Below, piece after piece: positions 41,119 to 49,867 of a stretch of DNA of 64,000 nt. The first letter of the stretch is position 1. Every line of letters begins with the position of its first letter. The position numbers and the translations under genes were made by a program. The stretch comes from Archangium lipolyticum (GTDB lineage: Bacteria; Myxococcota; Myxococcia; Myxococcales; Myxococcaceae). The stretch covers positions 290,220-354,219 of the forward strand of contig NZ_JANKBZ010000010.1 of the NCBI RefSeq assembly GCF_024623785.1, written 5' to 3'. Below the pieces are notes generated by a model, which saw only the letters and a program-made list of their open reading frames with translations, searched no databases and was not told the origin of the DNA.

Positions 41119-41449
41119 GTGAGCATCCTGCTGTCCGTCGTGTCCGGGGGCAATCGTTCCTGGAGGCGCGGCGACCGGGGATTGACACATGGAGTGCGTG
41201 TGCCCATTTTGGGCGTTCGCGGCTCGCGCGGTGGGGTGCCTTGCGCGGCGGGAGGTGTGCCATGGGACGTGTGCAAAACGGTGTCTCGGGTCTCTCCACG
41301 CCCTCGCACGGGTGACCGGCGCGTACCGTCTCTCGACTGAACGGATCCGCTGACTCCGGCGCACGAGCGCCGGCGTGGAGCCTCGTCGTGTCCTGAATCG
41401 AGGCGCCGAGCCCCTGTGCGGGTGCGGCGTCCAGGGAACCGTTCGCTCC
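41119..41449. other. Intergenic region between msrB and the RbfA-like gene
   Basis: A 331-base gap between divergent genes with no supported ORF. It must hold both promoters; one candidate for the rightward pair is listed at 41182-41210. Confidence 0.45.
41182..41210 (+). promoter_or_regulatory. Candidate sigma-70 promoter toward the RbfA-like/rtcB pair
   Basis: TTGACA (41182-41187) is a perfect -35 box, followed by a 17-base spacer and CATTTT (41205-41210), a weak -10 box. The leader would be about 235 bases. This is a pattern match only. Confidence 0.35.
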
Positions 41450-41866
41450 ATGAGCTCGAAGAAGCATCGCCGTTCCCGCGCGTCGCACCGGCGCGCGGAC
41501 GCAGAATCCTTTTCGTTCGAAGAATCCTCCATTCCGGCGCGGCACCTGCGCCTGCAGTCCACCCTGTTCGAGGAGGTGTCCCTCCTGTTCCGAGGTGAGC
41601 TGTCCGACCCGCTGCTCGAGGGCGTCGTGGTGACGATGCTCGAGCTGTCGCCGGACGGCCGCCACGCCCGTATCGGCTTCACCCTTCCCCCCGAGCGCCA
41701 GGAGTCCGGCCCGGCGCCGGTGGAGGAGGCGCTGGTGCGGGCGAGTGGCTTCATCCGCTCGCAGCTGGCGCTCGGGCTGAACCTCAAGCGGGTGCCGAAC
41801 CTGCGCTTCGTCTGCGTGGGCGTGGCGCCGCGCCTGGCGCCCGACGAGGAAGGAGGTGAGTCATGA
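41450..41866 (+). CDS. RbfA-like protein
   Basis: A 138-residue protein. [49 protein letters not shown] and [16 protein letters not shown] follow the KH-type pattern of ribosome-binding factor A, which helps 30S maturation. The basic N-terminal 30 residues are additional. It lies away from the usual infB-rbfA-truB context and is ATGA-coupled to rtcB, so it could be a second RbfA dedicated to RNA repair. The start MSSKKHRR is the first in-frame ATG before the conserved part. Confidence 0.75.
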   Translation: MSSKKHRRSRASHRRADAESFSFEESSIPARHLRLQSTLFEEVSLLFRGELSDPLLEGVVVTMLELSPDGRHARIGFTLPPERQESGPAPVEEALVRASGFIRSQLALGLNLKRVPNLRFVCVGVAPRLAPDEEGGES

Positions 41867-43020
41867 TGCCTCGAGTCCTCGAGAGCCCGCCCGGGGCAGT
41901 GCCCATCCTGGCCTGGGCGCGCGAGGTGCCACCGGGAGCGGTGAAGCAGCTCCAGCACATCGCCAGCCAGCCGTACGTGGTGGAGCACGTGGCGGCGATG
42001 CCGGACGTCCACGTGGCGCAGGGGGTGGCGGTGGGCACCGTCTTCGCCACCGAGCGCACCGTGGTGCCGGGGGCGCTGGGAGGCGATCTGGGGTGCGGCG
42101 TGAGTGCGCACCGCTTCGACTTCCCGGCCGCGTCGCTCGGGAGGGCGGAGCTGGAACGGCTGCTGGGGGCACTGGCGCGCCGGGTGCCGGTGGGGGACGC
42201 GGTGCACCGGGGGGCGGGCCTGCCGCTGCCTCCCGGGCTCCAGGCCGCGAGCCTCTCCACGCACCGGCTCCAGCGGGAGTGGGAGCGTCTGGCGCCGAGG
42301 CACCTCGGCACGCTTGGGGGAGGCAACCACTTCCTCGAGCTGGACCGGGATGCGGGGGGAGACCTGTGGCTGCTCATCCACTCGGGATCGCGGGGAGTGG
42401 GAGGGGCCATCGCCGCGCACCACCTGAGGGTGGCCGCGGCGCGGGGAGAGGGCTCGCTGCCGGGCCTGCGGACCGACACCCCCGAGGGGGCCGCGTGCCT
42501 GGCGGACATCGAGCTGGCGTGCCGTTTCGCCCGGGCCAACCGGGACACGCTCGCCGCCCGGGCGGTGGAGGTGTTGGTTGAGGCGCTCGGGTGCGAGCCG
42601 GATCCGGGCGCGAGCGTGGACGTGCACCACAACCACGTGGCGGAGGAGAGGCACCTAGGCCGGGCGCTGCTCGTGCACCGCAAGGGTGCGGTGGGGCTGG
42701 AGGCGGGGCAGAGAGGCCTGATTCCAGGCTCGATGGGGACGGCCTCGTACGTGGTGGAGGGGAGGGGAGAGCCGAGGGCGTTCGGCTCCTGCTCGCACGG
42801 GGCGGGGAGGGTGCTCACGCGAGGAGAGGCGAGGGCGCGCATCCGCCCGGCGGCGCTGGAGCATGCGCTGCGCCGGGTGGTGTTCGACCGGCACCGGGTG
42901 GATGCCTTGGTGGAGGAGGCGCCGGAGGCCTACCGCGACATCGCGGAGGTTCTGGAGGACGAGGCGGACCTGGTGACGCCCGTCCTACGGCTCACACCCA
43001 TCGCCGTGCTCAAGGGCTGA
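41863..43020 (+). CDS. rtcB: RNA-splicing ligase RtcB
   Basis: A 385-residue GTP/Mn-dependent ligase joining 2',3'-cyclic phosphate and 5'-OH RNA ends. [13 protein letters not shown] carries the metal-binding Asp and Cys, [12 protein letters not shown] and HSGSRGVG the next ligands, [11 protein letters not shown] a His pair, and CSHGAGRV the His that becomes guanylated. HRKGAV and [13 protein letters not shown] are also typical. A perfect AAGGAGGTGA precedes the ATG, and the ATGA overlap shows coupling to the RbfA-like gene. At 385 residues it is a short RtcB variant. Confidence 0.93.
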   Translation: MMPRVLESPPGAVPILAWAREVPPGAVKQLQHIASQPYVVEHVAAMPDVHVAQGVAVGTVFATERTVVPGALGGDLGCGVSAHRFDFPAASLGRAELERLLGALARRVPVGDAVHRGAGLPLPPGLQAASLSTHRLQREWERLAPRHLGTLGGGNHFLELDRDAGGDLWLLIHSGSRGVGGAIAAHHLRVAAARGEGSLPGLRTDTPEGAACLADIELACRFARANRDTLAARAVEVLVEALGCEPDPGASVDVHHNHVAEERHLGRALLVHRKGAVGLEAGQRGLIPGSMGTASYVVEGRGEPRAFGSCSHGAGRVLTRGEARARIRPAALEHALRRVVFDRHRVDALVEEAPEAYRDIAEVLEDEADLVTPVLRLTPIAVLKG

Positions 43021-43025
43021 GCCAT

Positions 43026-43056
43026 GGGGGCGGCGGGATTCAATCCCGCCGCCCCC
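43026..43056 (+). terminator. Strong hairpin after rtcB
   Basis: GGGGGCGGCGGGATT (43026-43040) and AATCCCGCCGCCCCC (43042-43056) are perfect complements around a single C. It begins five bases after the rtcB stop. There is no T tract, so termination is likely but unproven. Confidence 0.6.
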
Positions 43057-43262
43057 GTAATGACGGGCTCGCCTTTCCGGTCATTCCTCCGCCTTCCCGT
43101 GAGGGAGTCCTTGCTCGTCTCAAAGGGCTCTTGTTCTTATGCTATTCGCTGTGACCTGCGTTCGCCCCTTTTTGGACATTCACCACCAAGCATGTGTCGG
43201 TGTGACTCCCATGCCCGGCTTGCGCTCCACCAGCCAACAGAACACCGAGCTATAGTGACGGT

Positions 43263-44951
43263 ATGACCACAGGAACATCAGGCAGCACGCCACATTTGAA
43301 CGACCCTAAGCCCAGTGTTGACCGTATTGACGAACTCGCTCGTCGCATCGTGACTGGCGACATCTTGCTTCCAAAGTTTCAGCGCGAATTTGTTTGGAAA
43401 AGCAAGCGGGTTCTCGCTCTTCTCGATTCAATCGCAAAAGGCTATCCGATAGGCAGCATCCTGCTGTGGCGAACGCGCCAGGAACTCAAGAGCGAGAAAA
43501 AGATCGCTGACTTGGATGTAGCGAATCAACAGGCCGAGTATCCGTTCAACTATCTTTTGGATGGGCAGCAGCGGCTCTCAACCATCTGTGGCGCACTCTT
43601 CTGGAATGGTTCTGACCCGAAGAGTCTATGGAATATCGCCTACGATCTCCGAACGGAGAATTTCTTTCACCCAAGCACTCTGGAAGAGCTTCCTCTGCAT
43701 CAAATTCGGGTGAACAAACTCTCGAATCCTTCTGCCTTCTTTGGGCAGATCGCACAACTTGCCCTCCATACCTCACCAGACAAGGAAGAATTGGCAACGC
43801 GCGCTAAGGCCCTGTTCGATCGTTTCAAGGATTACAAAATCGCCGTCGTGACGCTCGGGGATATGTCAATCAAGGATGTCGCGCCAATTTTTGAGCGTAT
43901 TAACAGTCAAGGTGTTCCTCTCACGCGTGTTGATCTGCTTCGCGCGGCAACGTGGAGTAAAGAGTTTGATTTGAACGAGGCTATTGGCGAAATTCAAGAG
44001 GAGCTTGATGAGAAGGGATTCAAGGAGATCGAGTCCAAGTCGATCTTGCGAAATCTTTCTGCTAGTCAGGGAGGGGGCTTCACAATTGAGGATGTGGAGC
44101 ATCTACGTGGGCACACACCACAGGCTCGCTTGGAGGCGGCCAAGATCACCAAGCTTGCTTATCAGAGAGCGGTTGATTTTTTAGTTTCGGAACTTGGAGT
44201 GGTGAGTTCGTACGCTCTTCCGTATGCAAATCAGATCACCGTTCTTGCCGAATGCTTCCGGCTCTTGCCTACCTCTCCCTCTCCTGCGCAGTATCAAGCA
44301 ATGCGTGAGTGGTTCTGGCAAACTTCGTTTTCTGGATACTTTAGTGGTTGGAACACTGGTCAAATGACCGCAGACCTTGCGAGTGTGCGTGCCTTCGCTT
44401 CAGGTGCGAAACCGAGCATTCCTCTTGTATCGGTACGGCCAGTTGAGACGACTTGGCGCGAACGACCCTTCAGAACGAATAACGCCCTGAGTAAGGCGTT
44501 CGCCCTTGTTCTCGCCGCTCAAGCTCCGCGCGATCTTCTCACCGGTCAACGGATTGATACAAGCGCGTCGTTGTCGTGGATTAATCAAAAGGAGTTCCAC
44601 CACTTCTTCCCGAAAAGATGGCTCAAGAATCAGGATGTCGCCACTGGTCGGATTAATGTGATGGCGAACATTGTTTATCTTACGTCCGCTAGCAATAAAG
44701 TCATTTCTAGCAAAAAGCCCTCTCAGTACCTACGTGAGGCCGAGGCGCGCCTCGGCTCTGAATTCGAAGTGGTGCTTCGGTCCAACTTGATCCAGCCCAG
44801 CGCATTCGACGCAGCATGCAGGGACGACTACGAGGCTTTCCTTTATGCACGCAGCCAAGCCATTGATGCGGCTGCTGCACGTCTCGCAGGCTGGGCGGAA
44901 AGCGTGGCAAGGGCCGTTGTAGATGGGGATGACGAAGATTCTGAACACTGA
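43263..44951 (+). CDS. DUF262/HNH protein (GmrSD-like)
   Basis: A 562-residue protein. The N-terminal DUF262 domain has LPKFQREFVWKSKRVLALLD, KGYPIGSILLW and the nucleotide-binding YLLDGQQRLST. The C-terminal part has EFHHFFPKRWL with a downstream Asn (MANIVYLTS), the HNH-like pattern of DUF1524. GmrSD and related proteins combine these two domains and cut modified phage DNA using NTP hydrolysis. Visibly low GC and mixed codon use compared with rtcB suggest recent transfer. TATAGT lies at 43251-43256, seven bases before the ATG and without a Shine-Dalgarno, so the mRNA may be leaderless. It pairs with the Mrr-type gene downstream. Confidence 0.85.
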   Translation: MTTGTSGSTPHLNDPKPSVDRIDELARRIVTGDILLPKFQREFVWKSKRVLALLDSIAKGYPIGSILLWRTRQELKSEKKIADLDVANQQAEYPFNYLLDGQQRLSTICGALFWNGSDPKSLWNIAYDLRTENFFHPSTLEELPLHQIRVNKLSNPSAFFGQIAQLALHTSPDKEELATRAKALFDRFKDYKIAVVTLGDMSIKDVAPIFERINSQGVPLTRVDLLRAATWSKEFDLNEAIGEIQEELDEKGFKEIESKSILRNLSASQGGGFTIEDVEHLRGHTPQARLEAAKITKLAYQRAVDFLVSELGVVSSYALPYANQITVLAECFRLLPTSPSPAQYQAMREWFWQTSFSGYFSGWNTGQMTADLASVRAFASGAKPSIPLVSVRPVETTWRERPFRTNNALSKAFALVLAAQAPRDLLTGQRIDTSASLSWINQKEFHHFFPKRWLKNQDVATGRINVMANIVYLTSASNKVISSKKPSQYLREAEARLGSEFEVVLRSNLIQPSAFDAACRDDYEAFLYARSQAIDAAAARLAGWAESVARAVVDGDDEDSEH

Positions 44952-45022
44952 AGGAGGGAGCCGCGCTCCTGCGGGGGAAAGTTCCATTGTAGTCTAGGCT
45001 CCGCTAATCTAGGTTGAACATC

Positions 45023-45979
45023 ATGGACCAGCAGACCATCGATCCGGACTGGCGATTTCGTGCTGCGGCCTTTCAGGCTGTGGAGCGACTGGTGGCACGT
45101 CACGGACCCATTTTGCGTTGGGAACATATCGCACAGGGCTTCGAGATTGATGGTCAGCACATCATGTTCACCGCCAAGCCACGGGGCATTTTCCGTCCGA
45201 AGCAGATGCAAGGTGCGGCGCTGTCAATCCGCGCTGCTATGCCTCGCAGGAGCCGTGAAAGAGAGTGCCAAGAGCAGTTGAAGAAAGTGGCCTTTACCTA
45301 CAAACTCCAAGGAGATGCTCCGGATGGCTACGATAACCATCTATTATTGCAGGCCCTGGACCTGTCCGCACCACTCATCTATTTCCTTGCGGTCGAGCCC
45401 GCTGCGTACGAGCCCATGTGGCCTGTTTTTGTCCGGGGCATCGATTTGTCGCGGATGGAGTGCAGGCTCTCTTTAGACGAAAGAGCAGTAGTCGCTAAAG
45501 AGAGTCGCTTGCTAAATAATCCCACTATTCTTGAGCCTGAGTTTAGGATTCAACTCGTCGAGGTCAATCGTGAGTTGATGGAGCTTTTAGCTAGGCATCC
45601 CGAGAGGCTCAGGAAATTGGATGCCAGGAAGTTCGAGCAGGTTGTTGCGGAGATCTTCAAGAATCAAGGGTTCGACGTTGTTCTAACTCCTCAAACAAGA
45701 GATGGGGGGCGTGACATTCAGGCTGTACGAAAAGACTCGTTTGGAACGTTTCTTTATTATGTAGAATGCAAGCGATATGCTAAGTCAAGGCCTGTTGGCG
45801 TTGAAGTAGTACGCGCCCTATATGGCGTGGTGCAGCATGATCGAGCTACGGCAGGAATCATTGCAACTACGTCATCGGTTACTGATGATGCAATAGACTT
45901 TGCAACGCCGATTAAGTACCAGCTGAGTCTCAGGGATTTCGAGGCACTTGGGGAATGGCTTGGTACTTACAGGAAATAG
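45023..45979 (+). CDS. Mrr-type restriction endonuclease with an N-terminal recognition-like domain
   Basis: A 318-residue protein. The C-terminal 110 residues are a restriction-endonuclease fold of the Mrr family: FEQVVAEIFKNQGFDVVLT, then DGGRDIQAV, then YYVECKRY, giving the D...ExK catalytic set, then GIIATTSSVTDDA. The N-terminal 170 residues (HGPILRWEHIAQGF, AKPRGIFRPKQM, APLIYFLAVEPAAYEPMWPV) resemble the domain that I recall in front of HNH nucleases in predicted restriction enzymes. It may read modified DNA. The ATG at 45023 is chosen over an in-frame TTG nine bases upstream. Low GC matches the DUF262 neighbour. Confidence 0.82.
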   Translation: MDQQTIDPDWRFRAAAFQAVERLVARHGPILRWEHIAQGFEIDGQHIMFTAKPRGIFRPKQMQGAALSIRAAMPRRSRERECQEQLKKVAFTYKLQGDAPDGYDNHLLLQALDLSAPLIYFLAVEPAAYEPMWPVFVRGIDLSRMECRLSLDERAVVAKESRLLNNPTILEPEFRIQLVEVNRELMELLARHPERLRKLDARKFEQVVAEIFKNQGFDVVLTPQTRDGGRDIQAVRKDSFGTFLYYVECKRYAKSRPVGVEVVRALYGVVQHDRATAGIIATTSSVTDDAIDFATPIKYQLSLRDFEALGEWLGTYRK

Positions 45980-45997
45980 GCTTCGTGCTGAAATTGA

Positions 45998-46330
45998 ATG
46001 TTCGGACTGGAGCCACTGACTGTCAACGAGCGAAAGGACCTGCTCGAAGTCTTGGAGGACTGGTGTGGAACTGCTTCCACCGTCATCACCTCCCAGCTCG
46101 ACCCCAAGCAGTGGCACGCGCTCATCGGTGATGCGACCGTCGCTGATGCCATCCTCGACCGGGTGCTCCACAACGCCCACCGCATCAAGCTGATGGGCGA
46201 GTCCATCCGCAAGCAGCATGGAAAGTTGACGACCGAGCCGAAGCCGGAGAAGAGAAGGGCACCAGCGTCGCTCCGCTCCCATGAGCGGCTTGGCCCGGAA
46301 CAGGTGAGCGGCTTGGCTCGGAATCGGTGA
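45998..46330 (+). pseudogene. IS21-family IstB C-terminal fragment
   Basis: FGLEPLTVNERKDLLEVLED, TASTVITSQLDPKQWHALIG and DAILDRVLHNAHRIKLMGES are the C-terminal third of IstB, the ATPase helper of IS21 transposases. The 5' two-thirds and istA are missing: homology begins right at the apparent Met. The frame runs on into the IS terminal repeats (from 46282) before reaching a stop. It marks the right boundary of the low-GC island. Confidence 0.85.
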
Positions 46331-46374
46331 TCGGCTTCGCCCGGAACGAGTGATGGCGATGACCGGAATACGCA
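46282..46374 (+). repeat. IS21-type terminal repeats, 23-bp period
   Basis: Four direct repeats start at 46282, 46305, 46328 and 46351, each 23 bases apart. The units are TGAGCGGCTTGGCCCGGAAC, TGAGCGGCTTGGCTCGGAAT, TGATCGGCTTCGCCCGGAAC and a last TGATGGCGATGACCGGAATA that ends in CGCA. Multiple end repeats are a hallmark of IS21 transposase binding sites. They follow the IstB remnant and show the right end of the former element. Confidence 0.8.
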
Positions 46375-46506
46375 GTTGGATCAGCGCCGCGCCTACGAGC
46401 GCCGTGTCCTACCCACGGGATGGAGCGGGGCAAAGCATCCCTCCGCTCCACCCTTGTGCGTCCTCAGCGAGAGGTGGACGTCACACTGCTACGGCTGTGC
46501 GTCCCC

Positions 46507-47067
46507 TCAATGCTTGATGCACATCTGGCGCGGGCCGCTGAATCCCTCGTCCGCCTGAATTCCCAATACTTCGGTCCCACCATAGGCGCCTTTGAGAGAG
46601 AAATTGGTCGAGCCGTAGCTGCCAGGGAAACTATCGTCAATCCCCACCCTCACCCACCAGATCCCCGCAGCGGGATTCTCAGCGATAAACGTGCACGTTT
46701 TGCCCCACGCGTTGCAGTACTCAGAAGTGGTTCCCGCCGGAATCGAACCGAACCCAACATCCATGACCGGCATGAAGCTGCCATAACAGCTCGGAATGCT
46801 TGCCAAGGAGAATTTCAGATATGGGGTACCTTCCGGCACTTCCAGGAAGAATACCTGGTCATACCATCCCACCTCGCCGGCATAGGCCTCATTGTTCTGG
46901 AGCTGAACTGGCGGTTCCGTCTCTGAAGTCGTCGACGCCGACGCCGACGTCAGGCCTCTCTCGGGGGTTGTTGGCTCCCCTGTCCCGCAGGCGACCAAAA
47001 CAAGCGACAGAAGAAGCGCGGAAACGCGCGCGCGCGTGGACCCGGTTGCGTCACTCAGACAGCTCAT
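46507..47067 (-). CDS. PPC-domain-like lipoprotein
   Basis: A 186-residue protein. STRARVSALLLSLVLVACG contains a lipobox. Residues 55-165 look like a bacterial pre-peptidase C-terminal (PPC) beta domain: NNEAYAGEVGWYDQVFFLEV, PEGTPYLKFSLAS, NPAAGIWWVRVG and STNFSLKGAYGG. GAGGAA seven bases upstream supports the start. The last 25 residues have no counterpart in the related lipoprotein at 53787-54584, and the stop lies 130 bases from the IS21 end, so the C-terminus may have been altered by insertion. Confidence 0.65.
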   Translation of the reverse strand: MSCLSDATGSTRARVSALLLSLVLVACGTGEPTTPERGLTSASASTTSETEPPVQLQNNEAYAGEVGWYDQVFFLEVPEGTPYLKFSLASIPSCYGSFMPVMDVGFGSIPAGTTSEYCNAWGKTCTFIAENPAAGIWWVRVGIDDSFPGSYGSTNFSLKGAYGGTEVLGIQADEGFSGPRQMCIKH

Positions 47068-47602
47068 TCAAGGTTCCTCGGTGGCTATGTGAATACTGCG
47101 ATTGTCAGATTCAGCGTTGCAAGGTGCTGTTTGCCTTCCAGCACTATGAGCGCAGGAGCGTTCTGGTCAGAACGACTTGATTTTTCCACATTGGGACCGA
47201 CGCTTCAAGGACGCGATGACGACAGCGGGTCGGTTCCCGGGCCGCGCCTGTTCCTCGGGTTGCAGGAGGTCCGTCTTCTCTGTTTTGTTGCTGCGTGCGC
47301 CGGACCATGCGGAACACCGATTCTGGGCAGGTGGAACGCACCCTGGAAGTAGGTGACGGGATGGGAAACCCAGTGGAGCGTTGACGGTGCTGGACGAGCC
47401 GCCGCCTTTGACTCGACTTTCGCCATCTACTTCGTACTGACACTTCGTACTGGCCTCACGGGTGGTACTGCCGTGCTTGCGGGACCCTCTCCAAGGTAGG
47501 ACGTCCCTGATGCACCCGAGCACCTCCTGGCACAAGGGCTCGACTCCATGCGAACAAGAGCCTGGGGCTTCCGGTGGGCGGGGAGACCCGCGAGGAGCAC
47601 GC
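47068..47602. other. Non-coding or decayed stretch
   Basis: A 535-base stretch between divergently oriented genes. Open frames exist on both strands but have uneven codon use, no Shine-Dalgarno and no motif I recognise. It may be decayed sequence left by insertion and deletion next to the IS21 remnant. Confidence 0.45.
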
Positions 47603-48343
47603 ATGGACGAGAAGAAGAAGTCAGAGGAGAAGTGGGAGGAAGCGGAGCGGTTGGGGCCGTACCAGCTTCATGAGCAGGTGCCGCAGTCCGCTGGCAACCA
47701 GGGGGAACTCTACCGGGCCACGCACGAGACGAGCGGGGCGACGGCCCTGGTGCTCAAACCCACCGCCGAGCAGGGCGCGGCCCCGTTGACGGACTGGCGG
47801 GTGCAACTCAGCTCCTCGGCCTCAGCTGGCTACATCGCCATGGAGCCGAGGGACACCCCCTGGTCCGTGGCCCCCGACAAGCACTCGGTTGAGTCGCTGG
47901 TGTGCACCTTGGAGGATGTGCGCGAAGGGGTAGGGCGCATGGACCAGGCCCTCCACGCTTCCAGCGAATCTCGCCCGTGGCGGCGCCTGGCGTTGTCCGG
48001 TGCTGCCGCGCTCGTGGTGGTGTTGCTGCCGACGACGTTGGCCCCCGTTTCAGAGGGGCGGGTGCAAGAGGAGGCCCCGGAGGATGTCTGGGCCACGGAC
48101 GTCTACGTGGACCCCGTGCCGGGCCAGTCCGGCGACGCACCGCGGCCGGTGAAGAACCAGAAGCGGGCGCCGTGTACGGAAGGCCTCGAGGTGGAGGTGT
48201 CCGGCGCATGCTGGCTTCCGATTGAGAAACGTCCCTGCCCACCGCAGACCGTGACCTACCAGGGTAGATGCCTTCTGCCCGTCGCGGTGCCGCGCCCTCC
48301 TGTCACCAGCCTGGACGGTGGCGGCGGCTCCGAGCCTCGCTGA
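47603..48343 (+). CDS. Membrane protein with truncated kinase-like N-lobe
   Basis: A 246-residue protein. LGPYQLHEQVPQSAGNQGELYRA and TSGATALVLKP follow the first strands of a Ser/Thr kinase N-lobe, with the Lys in VLKP. The Gly-rich loop is degraded, and no catalytic HRD or DFG follows. A single membrane helix (LALSGAAALVVVLLPTTLA, about 133-152) leads to a Pro-rich region and a C-terminal Cys-containing segment (CTEGLEVEVSGACWLPIEKR). GAGGAG precedes the ATG. Shortened kinase relatives of this kind occur, as I recall, in myxobacteria; it may be a non-catalytic adaptor. Exact role unknown. Confidence 0.6.
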   Translation: MDEKKKSEEKWEEAERLGPYQLHEQVPQSAGNQGELYRATHETSGATALVLKPTAEQGAAPLTDWRVQLSSSASAGYIAMEPRDTPWSVAPDKHSVESLVCTLEDVREGVGRMDQALHASSESRPWRRLALSGAAALVVVLLPTTLAPVSEGRVQEEAPEDVWATDVYVDPVPGQSGDAPRPVKNQKRAPCTEGLEVEVSGACWLPIEKRPCPPQTVTYQGRCLLPVAVPRPPVTSLDGGGGSEPR

Positions 48344-48521
48344 CTCGTTCATGCCAGGGAGTCACGAGGCGGTATCTCGACTCGCCCGCCATTGTGTACT
48401 CGCCCGCTCCGAGCCGGGCGATGAGCCCTTCTGTGAACCACGCTCCTGTAGCAGGCGCTTTTCACCGACGTCAGCCAACTGCCCTGGCGGGAGCAGGTCG
48501 CGCCTCCGGCCGCGCTAGGCC

Positions 48522-49742
48522 TCAGCGCGAAGCCTGTGCGGCCTTCACCTCGCGCGCGTGCTTGAGGTCTTCCAGGAAGAAGGCCTCCATCCGCCGTGCG
48601 GCCTCGTCGTCCTGGAGCACCAGCGAGCCCTCCTCGAGCATGTTGAAGGACAGCGGGTCGTAGTTGATGGAGCCCACCAGCACCAGCCGGTCATCCACCA
48701 GCATCGTCTTCGCGTGCATCATCGACGGCTGGTACTCCCAGATGCGCACGCCCGCGGCCCTCAACTTGTCGTAGGTCGCGCGCTGGAGCACGGTGATGGA
48801 CCTGTGGTCGTTCTTGTCCCCGGGCGCGAGCACCCGCACGTCCACTCCCGCGCGCGCCCGCTCCACCAGCAGCTCCATGAGAGCCTCGTTCGGCGTGAAG
48901 TACGCCTGGGCGATCCACAGCCGCTTGCGCGCCGCGCGCACCATCAACTGCGTGAGGCGCTCGGCCCGCGTGAGCTCGGGATTGGCCGTGCTGCCGATGA
49001 AGGCCGCCCAACCCTCACCCGCCTCGTCCAGTCCGGGCTCCGGCTTGTCGAGCCCCGGGAAGTCGCTCGCGGGCAGCAACTCGCCCGTCGTCTCCTGCCA
49101 GTTCTCCGCGAAGGCCTGCTGGAGCTGCGCCACCACCGGGCCCTCCACCCGCGCGTTCGTGTCGCGCCACTCCTTCTCGTTGCGCGCCTCCCCCAGCCAC
49201 TCGTCCTGGATGGCCACTCCACCGGTGATGCCCACCCGGCCGTCCACGACAATCACCTTGCGGTGGTTGCGCGCGAGGTTCTCGTCCGCCGGCAGCGGGC
49301 GGAACAGGTGCGCCTTGCACCCGGCCGCTTCCAGCCTCGGCTTCACCTCCTTCTCGAAGGGGGCGCTGCCCAGCGGATCCACGAGCACCCGGCAGGCCAC
49401 TCCCGCCCGGGCCCGCTCGGTGATGACGGAGAGCAGCCGCTCGGAGGCCTCTCCCGGGCGCCAGATGAAGAGGACGATGTTCATCGAGGAGCGCGCGCGC
49501 GACAGCTCCTGCACCATCACGTCGAAGACGGCGCCGTTGTTGGCCCAGCGCAGTCGATTGCCCGGCACCATGCGCACGCCCACCGTCTGGTAGAGCGCCG
49601 TGGCGAACCCCGCCCCCCGCGAGTCCACCTCCGAGCGCAGCTGGAAGGGTTTGGATGACTCCTTCGTGGTGAACACGGTGCACCCCGACGTCATCACGGT
49701 GGCTGCCGCTACCACCATTGCCCACCTTCGTCCCCGCCCCAT
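48522..49742 (-). CDS. Phospholipase D/cardiolipin-synthase-like lipoprotein
   Basis: A 406-residue protein with two HKD motifs: NHRKVIVVDGRVGITGG (about 159) and MMHAKTMLVDDRLVLVGSIN (about 341). Each has the H-x-K-x4-D catalytic set. WAMVVAAATVMTSGC is a lipoprotein signal. GGGAGG upstream fixes the start at 49742. Related enzymes make or remodel cardiolipin or hydrolyse phospholipids. The lipid anchor places it at a membrane facing the periplasm or the outside. Confidence 0.9.
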   Translation of the reverse strand: MGRGRRWAMVVAAATVMTSGCTVFTTKESSKPFQLRSEVDSRGAGFATALYQTVGVRMVPGNRLRWANNGAVFDVMVQELSRARSSMNIVLFIWRPGEASERLLSVITERARAGVACRVLVDPLGSAPFEKEVKPRLEAAGCKAHLFRPLPADENLARNHRKVIVVDGRVGITGGVAIQDEWLGEARNEKEWRDTNARVEGPVVAQLQQAFAENWQETTGELLPASDFPGLDKPEPGLDEAGEGWAAFIGSTANPELTRAERLTQLMVRAARKRLWIAQAYFTPNEALMELLVERARAGVDVRVLAPGDKNDHRSITVLQRATYDKLRAAGVRIWEYQPSMMHAKTMLVDDRLVLVGSINYDPLSFNMLEEGSLVLQDDEAARRMEAFFLEDLKHAREVKAAQASR

Positions 49743-49867
49743 GTCCCGCCTCCCGAGGCAAGGAGGTAGCCATGCGGCCCGGGGCCGTCATCCCCCGGTA
49801 CAGGCCGGCGGTCGTGGCGTCCTACCCGGTCGCTCGGTGGGTCGTATGTCCCACCCGCGGCGCCTTC

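Noticed and set aside
43026..43056. TTCAATCCC inside the hairpin after rtcB looks like the 3' end of a tRNA and a possible integration site for the low-GC island
   Set aside because: The arms are perfectly symmetric, which leaves no 7-base T-loop with normal pairing, and no anticodon or D arm lies upstream. A terminator hairpin explains it better.
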